From assembly GCA_947448095.1 (NCBI GenBank), contig CANFNN010000044.1, positions 1 to 14,337 of the forward strand: a DNA stretch of 14,337 nucleotides. The letters are read 5' to 3'. Shown here piece by piece: positions 1-5,996 of the stretch (position 1 is the stretch's first letter; each line of letters begins with the position of its first letter). The notes under the pieces are model-generated. The model made no database searches. It was not told the DNA's origin and saw nothing but the letters and a program-made list of their open reading frames with translations. The translations under genes were made by a program, and so were the position numbers. Source of the stretch: Bacteriovoracaceae bacterium (GTDB lineage Bacteria; Bdellovibrionota; Bacteriovoracia; Bacteriovoracales; Bacteriovoracaceae).

Positions 1-1
1 A

Positions 2-106
2 AAAAATCTTGAGGAGTCTTCTAAAAAGTATTTGGAGCTAGGAAAACTCTATGAGCTCACTCCTTTTATGAAGACATTAGCGTCAGAAAACAAAACTTAT
101 TACTAA
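2..106 (+). CDS. C-terminal end of a FadB/FadJ-like 3-hydroxyacyl-CoA dehydrogenase (partial)
   Basis: The reading frame is open from the left edge and stops with TAA at 104-106, giving about 34 residues that end in ASENKTYY. The pattern of a leucine/glycine pair, LYELTP, a short helix and a final aromatic pair resembles the extreme C-terminus of the multifunctional hydratase/3-hydroxyacyl-CoA dehydrogenase (FadB/FadJ family). In that family the closing residues are often a G-x-x-(F/Y)Y-like sequence. The strongest support is position: fadA follows after only 12 bases on the same strand, as in fadBA operons. The piece is too short to identify by itself, so the family call is mainly inference from context. 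Most of the gene lies outside the window. Confidence 0.55.
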   Translation, partial: KNLEESSKKYLELGKLYELTPFMKTLASENKTYY

Positions 107-118
107 AAGGTTACCAAT

Positions 119-1285
119 ATGAAAAATGCAGTAATTGTTGATGCTATAAGAACCCCAATGGCAAAATCAAAGGCCGGAGCTTATCGGCACGTACGTGCCG
201 AAGACCTCTCTGCCCACCTTATGCGTGAGATCTTAAAACGTAATCCTCAGCTGAATGCAGGCGAAATAGAAGACATTATTTGGGGATGTGTGCAGCAAAC
301 GCTTGAGCAGTGCTACAACATTGGAAGAAATGCCGCCCTTTTAACAGAAATCCCTAAAACTGTTTCTGCTCAAACCATCAACCGCCTCTGTGGATCGTCA
401 ATGACAGCGATTCATATGGCAACTCAAGGTGTTTGGTCAGGTCAGGGAGATTTTTATCTCGCTGGTGGCGTAGAACATATGGGCCATGTGCCGATGTTTC
501 ATGGAGTGGATTTTAACCCTGCTCTTGCTAAGACCACTTCTAAAGGCGCGGGTTCCATGGGACTGACGGCAGAACTTTTGGCCCGCATGAATGGTGTGAC
601 TAGAACTCAACAAGATGAGTTCTCTGCTCGCTCACATCAAATGGCCCATGAGGCCACTCTTAAAAGCCGCTTTAAAAATGAAATCATGGCGACACCCGGA
701 CATGATGAAATGGGTGTACCAGGAATGATTTCAGTGGATGAAGTGGTTCGCCCTGAAACCACGGTGGAAACACTTTCTAAATTGGCCGCTGTGTTTGATC
801 CAAGAAACGGAACTGTGACCGCAGGAAATTCCTCGGCACTTTCTGATGGGGCCTCATGTGTAATTGTCATGAGTGAAGATCGTGCCAAAGCCTTAGGTTT
901 AAAACCTCTGGCAAGAATTATTGCCATGGCATCTACTGGGTGCGAACCAAGTATCATGGGCTTTGGCCCAGTTTCATCATCTAAGAAAGCTCTCCAAAGA
1001 GCAGGATTAAAGATGGAGCAAATGGATATCATCGAATTAAACGAAGCCTTCGCAGCTCAGTCCATTCCCGTTCTTAAAGCACTTGGACTTTTAGAAGTCA
1101 TGGATAAAAAAGTAAACTTAAATGGTGGTGCCATTGCTTTAGGCCACCCGCTCGGTTGCTCTGGTGCCAGAATTACTGGATCCCTTGCCCATCAATTAAG
1201 AGACAATAATAAACAGTATGGTCTCGCCACAATGTGTATTGGATTAGGTCAAGGTGTTGCAACGGTGATCGAGAATTTAGATTAA
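119..1285 (+). CDS. fadA: FadA, acetyl-CoA C-acyltransferase (3-ketoacyl-CoA thiolase)
   Basis: Cytoplasmic thiolase that carries out the last step of each beta-oxidation cycle, cleaving 3-ketoacyl-CoA with CoA to acetyl-CoA and a shortened acyl-CoA. It is normally the beta subunit of the FadBA trifunctional complex. At 388 residues it is the length of Escherichia coli FadA, and the alignment from memory is nearly gap-free. The nucleophilic Cys91 lies in NRLCGSSM, His343 in GGAIALGHPLGCSGAR, and the acid/base Cys373 in CIGLGQG. These are the same residue numbers as in E. coli. Other family blocks are visible: VRAEDLSAHLMR near the N-terminus and LNEAFAAQ. The start is supported by AAAGG at 106-110, 8 bases before the ATG. 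The gene directly follows the probable fadB end and is followed by a strong terminator, so it closes its operon. Confidence 0.96.
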   Translation: MKNAVIVDAIRTPMAKSKAGAYRHVRAEDLSAHLMREILKRNPQLNAGEIEDIIWGCVQQTLEQCYNIGRNAALLTEIPKTVSAQTINRLCGSSMTAIHMATQGVWSGQGDFYLAGGVEHMGHVPMFHGVDFNPALAKTTSKGAGSMGLTAELLARMNGVTRTQQDEFSARSHQMAHEATLKSRFKNEIMATPGHDEMGVPGMISVDEVVRPETTVETLSKLAAVFDPRNGTVTAGNSSALSDGASCVIVMSEDRAKALGLKPLARIIAMASTGCEPSIMGFGPVSSSKKALQRAGLKMEQMDIIELNEAFAAQSIPVLKALGLLEVMDKKVNLNGGAIALGHPLGCSGARITGSLAHQLRDNNKQYGLATMCIGLGQGVATVIENLD

Positions 1286-1291
1286 TTATTT

Positions 1292-1335
1292 TTGTTACCA
1301 GGCCGACGCAAGTCTGTCTGGTAACAATTTTTTTT
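1292..1335 (+). terminator. Rho-independent terminator of the fad operon
   Basis: A perfect 10-bp stem pairs 1292-1301 (TTGTTACCAG) with 1318-1327 (CTGGTAACAA). An inner 3-bp GAC/GTC helix closed by a GCAA tetraloop at 1308-1311 tops it. Eight T residues follow at 1328-1335. It begins just after the fadA stop. The T-run lies only on the plus-strand side, so on the minus strand the hairpin lacks a U-tract. It may still protect the 3' end of the convergent lipoprotein message that ends at 1339. Confidence 0.9.
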
Positions 1336-1338
1336 AAA

Positions 1339-1794
1339 TTAACTCTCGCAGTGAGTTCTCACTACTAAACGGTCTTCACTCAAAAAAGTCATTCTTCTCA
1401 TCACCAACTGATCCCCAACGTATGTTCTGCTGGACCAGCTACCAATGATGCTGTCTTTTTCACCACTAATGCGTTTTAAATTAATCTTAAGCCCATTGCT
1501 TGTTTTAATGAACAGAGATGATCCTGAAAGAGTATAGTCATATACTTCCCCTGAGATCACTCCGACACTACAAGATGATTTTTCTCCTGAGACTGAATCT
1601 GAAAACGACTGTTTAAAAGTAATTTTCCCACTTAGAATTTCAACTGGAACGTCCATCGCCACATCCAACAAATCAACTTCTGTCACATTAGTGGCAAATT
1701 CTTCATTTTGCTTGTGGGAAGCTGTATGCTTGGCCGATTGGCCTTGACCACAAGAAACAAAAACAAACAGAAATGATAATAACAGGATACGCAT
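1339..1794 (-). CDS. Small lipoprotein of unknown function
   Basis: The 151-residue protein begins with a lipoprotein signal peptide: MR, a hydrophobic stretch, and the lipobox FVSC with the lipidated Cys at residue 15. It would be anchored in the inner or outer membrane and face the periplasm. The mature part starts with a polar linker (Gln/Ser/Lys/His-rich). It then has alternating hydrophobic/polar strands and a GSWSSRTYVGDQL segment that looks like one strand pair of a small beta-barrel or lipocalin-like fold. One Cys in the middle and one near the C-terminus (THCES) could form a disulfide. I do not recognise the family. The ATG has a good AAGGAG site 6 bases upstream (plus-strand 1801-1806). 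It is tail-to-tail with fadA and lies downstream of another lipoprotein gene on the same strand. Confidence 0.75.
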   Translation of the reverse strand: MRILLLSFLFVFVSCGQGQSAKHTASHKQNEEFATNVTEVDLLDVAMDVPVEILSGKITFKQSFSDSVSGEKSSCSVGVISGEVYDYTLSGSSLFIKTSNGLKINLKRISGEKDSIIGSWSSRTYVGDQLVMRRMTFLSEDRLVVRTHCES

Positions 1795-1803
1795 ATCTCT
1801 CTC

Positions 1804-1833
1804 CTTAGCAAACGTTCCGGCGAACTTAGCAAA
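1804..1833. repeat. Direct repeat CTTAGCAAA x2, spaced 21 bp, over the lipoprotein ribosome-binding site
   Basis: CTTAGCAAA occurs at 1804-1812 and again at 1825-1833, exactly 21 bp apart (two DNA helical turns). A short inverted repeat GTTC/GAAC lies between them (1814-1825). The left copy overlaps the complement of the Shine-Dalgarno sequence of the 1339-1794 gene. A tandem operator is possible, but two copies of a 9-mer could arise by chance in AT-rich DNA. Confidence 0.35.
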
Positions 1834-1904
1834 AAAGAAAGTCGAACTCTAGACGTCCTGAACAAGACCAGTGCGTGATAAAATATCTTTAGGTAGAATA
1901 AAGC

Positions 1905-2609
1905 TTACTCGTATTGCTTACCTAATTCTTCAACCAGATAACCAAGAGCATAAGGGACAGAAGAATCACGACTTAGCGAATAGCTTGAAGCATGAGTGAA
2001 TCCCAGTTTATGAGTCCATTCGTGAAAAACGTTTCCTGCGACTTCGGCAGGTGTGTAAGCATCAAAAAACTTTGTATTCATCCATATACGTAGACCATCT
2101 GCGTAGGTGTAACCAACAGTGCTGCGACTGGAATAATATAATTCAAGATCAAGATCCATTTGGTGATCAATTCCAGGAACTAATTCTTCGCTTCCATCTA
2201 AAAGTTTTTGATAGATTTCCGCATTAGTGAAGCCACCATTATCAACATAGGTCTTCGTTGAGCCATAACTAAAATTAAGAACTCTATTTTTAAACTCCTG
2301 ACTTGCCACAATTTTTTTTATGATAGCGATCGCTCTGGTAACCTTAGCCTCATCATTGATATCAAAGTTTGTCAGGGTAAAGTTAGCATCAAAAATTTTT
2401 GCTTCTTCAGGAACATCACTTGGGATGCTAGGGCCATCCGTGGGAGTCCCAACTGGTGGCGTGCCAGTAGAGTCAGTTGGAGTGCAATTAGCAGCAACTG
2501 CTGGAGCAGCAGTATTTGGAAGAGGCTTATCAGTATTTTGGCAATTTGGGTTCTGGTTACAACTAACGAGAAGAAAAAGAAGACCGATGATAAAAATAGA
2601 TTTTGTCAT
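1905..2609 (-). CDS. Lipoprotein with metzincin-type HExxHxxGxxH zinc motif, putative metalloprotease
   Basis: The 234-residue protein has a lipoprotein signal peptide with lipobox LVSC (Cys17). A low-complexity Pro/Thr/Gly/Ser linker (about 20-66) is followed by a globular domain. At residues 196-206 the sequence HEWTHKLGFTH fits the full HExxHxxGxxH metzincin consensus, so His196, His200 and His206 could bind zinc with Glu197 as general base. After the motif comes SVPYALGYLVEEL. I see no methionine that would form the usual Met-turn, so it may be a divergent family or use a different turn. The length suits a minimal protease domain. A secreted, membrane-tethered peptidase is the likely role; substrate unknown. 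The start is backed by AAGGAAGG upstream (plus-strand 2613-2620). No clear terminator follows the stop, and the next lipoprotein gene begins about 110 bases downstream. Confidence 0.8.
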   Translation of the reverse strand: MTKSIFIIGLLFLLVSCNQNPNCQNTDKPLPNTAAPAVAANCTPTDSTGTPPVGTPTDGPSIPSDVPEEAKIFDANFTLTNFDINDEAKVTRAIAIIKKIVASQEFKNRVLNFSYGSTKTYVDNGGFTNAEIYQKLLDGSEELVPGIDHQMDLDLELYYSSRSTVGYTYADGLRIWMNTKFFDAYTPAEVAGNVFHEWTHKLGFTHASSYSLSRDSSVPYALGYLVEELGKQYE

Positions 2610-2621
2610 TGAGCACCTTCC

Positions 2622-2825
2622 TTGGTTTCAAAATTAGAATCATCCTTCCTGGACAATTCTGCGTACAAAACTACGATGCAAGTCTTACGACAAGTATGCC
2701 CCCACGATGTGGACTGCATCAAGTCGGCAAAATTTGATGATTGTGAATTGAAGGGGCATCAAGTAACGCAGATAGACTCTTACACTTTGGCCCCAATCGA
2801 GGGCCAAAAAGAAACCAATACCTGA
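2622..2825 (+). CDS. Possible small ORF with three cysteines, doubtful
   Basis: An open frame of 67 codons starts at a TTG; a shorter ATG start lies at 2673 (50 codons). The product contains CPHDVDC and a third Cys a few residues on, with a mixed, protein-like composition. Against it, neither start has a visible Shine-Dalgarno sequence, no convincing promoter precedes it, and its 3' end contains a hairpin (2786-2808). It fills the 217-base space between the start of the metzincin-like lipoprotein gene and the end of the ThrE-like gene, with no same-strand neighbour. No family recognised. Confidence 0.22.
   Translation: MVSKLESSFLDNSAYKTTMQVLRQVCPHDVDCIKSAKFDDCELKGHQVTQIDSYTLAPIEGQKETNT
2786..2808 (-). 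terminator. Hairpin downstream of the ThrE-like gene, lacking a U-tract
   Basis: A perfect 8-bp GC-containing stem (TTTGGCCC at 2786-2793 with GGGCCAAA at 2801-2808) encloses a 7-base loop. It lies 19 bases past the stop of the last gene of the minus-strand operon, where a transcript end is expected. No T-run follows the stem on either strand, so it is at best a weak intrinsic terminator or an RNA 3'-end stabiliser. Confidence 0.4.
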
Positions 2826-2826
2826 C

Positions 2827-4047
2827 TCATAGACTACGGCGAGGTTTGACTAAAATATTCCCAAAAAAGATTCCCACAACTAGTGCTGTAGCAAGTGTGA
2901 TCATTCCAAAAGCGGTACCAAGCCCACCCACTACATCTCGCTCGAACAAAAAACTAAGCGAGCGATAACCCATAGATCCTGGGACTAATAAGATAATTCC
3001 TGGAAATTGAAATAGGCTTGAAGGCCGATCTTTTAAACGAGCAAAAATGTTGCTAACAGAACCAACACAAAAGCCACCAATAAGAATCCCTAATTCAGGG
3101 CCTAAATAGTGAGTGGCGAATTTAGAGCAACAGTAGCCAAAAACACCCGCAAGAGTGACCCAGCCCCAATCACTCTTCTCCGCTTTAAAAATCACAGTCG
3201 CCATTAAGGCAGTAACAGGCAGAGTAAAAATTGTGACCCAATCAGGAATCGTTTTAAATTCAATTGCAATAGATGGAACATAAATGAATGAAGCAATCTT
3301 AGCACCAATGAACACACCAAAAGTGAGTTTAAGTAAAATCATAATTCCACCCATAAGCCTGGATGTTCCCGATGTTAAATTCTGAGTTGCTATTTCAGCA
3401 ATCGCCATAGTGATAAACAACCCTGGCATAAAAATAATCAAACTAGAAAGAATGATGACTCCAACATTGAGAGAAGGAACTAGCTTAACTAAAAAGTAAG
3501 ATATGAAAGCCGCAACAACTGCAATGATGGCCTCAAACATCTGTGCAACTAAACCAATGGTCTGAACGGGCTGCAAAAGTGAGAGTAGACCAATGATAGA
3601 CCCAATGAGTATTGAGGCAAGGAAATCGCCCCAGTTGCCACCAAAGAGAACCAAAAATCCAGCAGAGGAGAAAAGAAAACACAAAACACGAATCATCCCA
3701 TTATAAGGGTCTGGAGAAGCGAGAATTTTATCAAGAGAATCACTTCCCTCTTCATAAGTCATGCGGCCATGAATGACTTCTCTAGCTACGAGATCAACTT
3801 TGGAAAGCTTTCCAAGATTGACTCCCATTGGCACTACCCGCTCAATTTTGGTAATTTCCTCGTCCCCGTAACTGAATGAAGAAAAAATAGCAGTAGGAAG
3901 TGAAACAATATTTCCATGCAGACCAAAAAGCTGACACATGTCCTGTAAAGTTCCCTCTAAAGTATGAGCAGGGGCTCCCACAGAATGAAGTGCTCTTCCA
4001 AACTTGAGAATGAATTTAACTCTTCTAAGGAACTGGGCTCGGTCCAT
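2827..4047 (-). CDS. Threonine/serine exporter family (ThrE-like) membrane protein
   Basis: The 406-residue inner-membrane protein has the two-part layout of the ThrE family. A soluble N-terminal domain (about 1-115) carries the recognisable stretch HSVGAPAHTLEGTL and a later SLPTAIFSSF strand. It is followed by a hydrophobic half with about ten predicted membrane helices (DUF1212/ThrE, then the ThrE_2 part). Known members export L-threonine and L-serine using the proton gradient; in E. coli the two halves are separate proteins (YjjP and YjjB). Here they are fused, and the chain is somewhat shorter than Corynebacterium ThrE. The ATG lies 3 bases after the stop of the upstream lipoprotein gene and has only a weak AAGAA site, so translation is probably coupled. 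As last gene of the protease operon, it could export surplus amino acids; that role is inference. Confidence 0.88.
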   Translation of the reverse strand: MDRAQFLRRVKFILKFGRALHSVGAPAHTLEGTLQDMCQLFGLHGNIVSLPTAIFSSFSYGDEEITKIERVVPMGVNLGKLSKVDLVAREVIHGRMTYEEGSDSLDKILASPDPYNGMIRVLCFLFSSAGFLVLFGGNWGDFLASILIGSIIGLLSLLQPVQTIGLVAQMFEAIIAVVAAFISYFLVKLVPSLNVGVIILSSLIIFMPGLFITMAIAEIATQNLTSGTSRLMGGIMILLKLTFGVFIGAKIASFIYVPSIAIEFKTIPDWVTIFTLPVTALMATVIFKAEKSDWGWVTLAGVFGYCCSKFATHYLGPELGILIGGFCVGSVSNIFARLKDRPSSLFQFPGIILLVPGSMGYRSLSFLFERDVVGGLGTAFGMITLATALVVGIFFGNILVKPRRSL

Positions 4048-4050
4048 ATA

Positions 4051-5070
4051 TTATTCTTGGGTTCTTTTTAAATCATCTATGATTCTTAATTCAACCATTT
4101 GGGATAAATCATTATAAGTTTTAAGCGTTGGAGCGAGAAGTTCATTTTCAATATATTCAAATTTCTGGAGATCATCTGGAACAGAAATCAGAACTGGGAT
4201 TTTGAGCATGGACTCGTAAGAGCGATAGGCAATGGTCGTGTTAGGAAGATCACGCTTTTGTCCAAGTTGATTCATGCGAGAATGATAGCGAGACAACGGA
4301 ATTAAAACAGAAGCATCGATCTTGATCACAACTTCTTCCGGAATAATTTCACCCGAATGCTTATCTATGCGAGAAGCAGTCCAGTTAATTTTATTCATGA
4401 CAACTATCATGGCATCAAGATTTAACTCTTTGGCCACTTCATTTAAAGTATGTTTTCCATGCTCACTAAACTTTGGTCCTGCCATTAATTCACTAGCAGG
4501 AACAAAGGCCAATGATAAATCTCTCATCCCGCGTGGATTAAGAACAGTTGCCATGGTGATTTTTTTACCAGGGGGCAAGAAAAAAATATCGTCAGCTGCC
4601 AGAGACTGGCGCTTGGTTTTTACGTAATCCTCAACAGTCGAGCCATCGGTTTTAAATGCTTGGCTCTTTTTAATTTTAGAAACTTTTACGTATTCAACTC
4701 CGTTCGCCAAAATAGGAAAACTTTCTTCCCAAATGGATAAGAGTCTCTCAGTCAAAAGTTGCTTTCCCTGTTCAGAAAGAAAAATCTTATCCTCGTTGGA
4801 TAAACCGCTGATGGTAGGTTGAAGCATGGATTCAAAAACTAAAATACCAACTCGTTTAATCGGGGCCTGTTTTTTTGAAAACAACTCATCCAATTTTCCT
4901 TGCTGAGGATCACGGCTTAGAGTCGTGACGAGATGAGGAGAAAGAGACTTAAGATCATCAAGACTATACTGGCTGAAAACATCGTAGACGTAGGGACTTT
5001 CACCACCAGATTTCTTAACACCTAGAGAGCATGAGGATAAAAGAAATAATCCGATGAGGAATCGAAGCAT
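4051..5070 (-). CDS. Lipoprotein of unknown function in the protease operon
   Basis: I place the start at 5070 (339 residues) rather than at the upstream in-frame ATG at 5109. The downstream start gives a classic lipoprotein signal, MLRFLIGLFLLSSC, with Cys14 at the lipobox, and has a GGGAGA ribosome site about 7 bases upstream. The longer form would bury the signal behind 13 charged residues. The mature protein has a KRVGILVFES strand like the first strand of CsgG/TolB-N-type periplasmic domains, a long mixed alpha/beta body and a charged C-terminal helix. No catalytic motif is visible and I do not recognise the family. The first 49 bases overlap the 3' end of the methyltransferase gene, and the stop is 3 bases before the exporter gene, so the genes are co-transcribed. 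It may be a periplasmic partner of the operon's outer-membrane protease (inference). Confidence 0.78.
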   Translation of the reverse strand: MLRFLIGLFLLSSCSLGVKKSGGESPYVYDVFSQYSLDDLKSLSPHLVTTLSRDPQQGKLDELFSKKQAPIKRVGILVFESMLQPTISGLSNEDKIFLSEQGKQLLTERLLSIWEESFPILANGVEYVKVSKIKKSQAFKTDGSTVEDYVKTKRQSLAADDIFFLPPGKKITMATVLNPRGMRDLSLAFVPASELMAGPKFSEHGKHTLNEVAKELNLDAMIVVMNKINWTASRIDKHSGEIIPEEVVIKIDASVLIPLSRYHSRMNQLGQKRDLPNTTIAYRSYESMLKIPVLISVPDDLQKFEYIENELLAPTLKTYNDLSQMVELRIIDDLKRTQE

Positions 5071-5996
5071 AATATGTTCTCCCAAAAAATCTTTTGAACG
5101 TCGCTCCATTCTACCTGCTCACCACTTGATATTTCTACTTTAAATGAAGGAGTAACAAAGATTTTTCGAAGAATTCCCTGCTTAGTGCCTTGGCTCGTTT
5201 GAAGAGTGACCATACCCAGTTTTCGTATGAACAAAGCGATTTGGTAGTCAGGCCTAATCTGATTCAGATCCATAACTTGGGTGATAGACGAACTTTTGAC
5301 CGTCCTTGGCGGCGTGAGAAGTTGATAATCTTCGGCTTTTAACCATTCAAGCCCATAACTCTCCCCAAGCCAAGAATGATTTCGTTCTTCTTGAATGAGA
5401 AGGTATTTGGACAAAAAACTATAATCATGCAAGGAAGTCCCTTTTTGGGAGCACTTTTCAAAAATTACGGCCTGTGGATTGTAACGAGAAGATTTTAAAG
5501 AGACTTCGCTTAAAGGTTTCAGCCAATACTCTTTATTTAAACGGTTTAACAAATCCCCATGGGATTCGATAACCACCAACTTGAAAGGAGTTGTTATTGC
5601 GCCAATCTCACAAAGAATTCGATCAAGTACATGACCAGTAGAAAAATAAAGGAAATAAACATCGCCCACAGGTATAGGACAAGTGAGTAAATCCGCATGA
5701 ATAAATTCAACGTTCGATAAAGCTAATTGAGTTTTCTTTTTTTCTCCAACTTCAAAGCGTGCCTTTTCAAATTCAATCCCAATGGATTTTTTATGAGGGA
5801 ATTTTTCTGCAAAAAGTAGCGGCCCATTACCGTGGCCTGAGCCAAGCTCAATCCAGGTTAAAACATCCGGAAGGGCCTCAAAGAGCGCAAGAAAATCTTC
5901 CTCACAGGTTAAAAGTGCTTCTTGGGCCAGTCCTTTATAGTTACCAGCTTGATCAGATACTTGGTCTTCTATAATTAGATATTCAGATGAACTCAT
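5022..5996 (-). CDS. Dot1-like class I SAM-dependent methyltransferase
   Basis: The 324-residue, probably cytoplasmic protein has a Rossmann-type methyltransferase domain at about 45-135. Motif I is ELGSGHGNG at 50-58. The acidic end of strand 2 is GIEFE with Glu75, which would hold the SAM ribose. NVEFIHADLL at 95-104 places Asp102 by the adenine. The order ELGSGxGN, GIE, F-x-x-(G/A)D and a later DVYFLYFSTGH resembles Dot1/KMT-type bacterial methyltransferases. Residues from about 140 to 324 form a C-terminal region I do not recognise, rich in short strands near its end. The substrate is unknown; a protein or small molecule is equally possible. The ATG shares its A with the TAA stop of the upstream protease gene (TAATG), a sign of translational coupling, and its 3' end overlaps the lipoprotein gene by 49 bases. 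Confidence 0.82.
   Translation of the reverse strand: MSSSEYLIIEDQVSDQAGNYKGLAQEALLTCEEDFLALFEALPDVLTWIELGSGHGNGPLLFAEKFPHKKSIGIEFEKARFEVGEKKKTQLALSNVEFIHADLLTCPIPVGDVYFLYFSTGHVLDRILCEIGAITTPFKLVVIESHGDLLNRLNKEYWLKPLSEVSLKSSRYNPQAVIFEKCSQKGTSLHDYSFLSKYLLIQEERNHSWLGESYGLEWLKAEDYQLLTPPRTVKSSSITQVMDLNQIRPDYQIALFIRKLGMVTLQTSQGTKQGILRKIFVTPSFKVEISSGEQVEWSDVQKIFWENILCFDSSSDYFFYPHAL

Noticed and set aside
637..1032. Minus-strand open frame inside fadA
   Set aside because: It lies wholly opposite a clear thiolase, has no ribosome site and encodes no recognisable protein; it is an antisense shadow of the conserved gene.
2320..2637. Plus-strand frame opposite the metzincin-like lipoprotein
   Set aside because: Low-complexity Val/Gly-rich product caused by the complement of the Pro/Thr linker; the minus-strand gene has the lipobox, zinc motif and ribosome site.
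5071..5109. Longer N-terminus for the lipoprotein starting at 5109
   Set aside because: It would place charged residues before the signal peptide, while the ATG at 5070 has its own ribosome site and yields a textbook lipobox.
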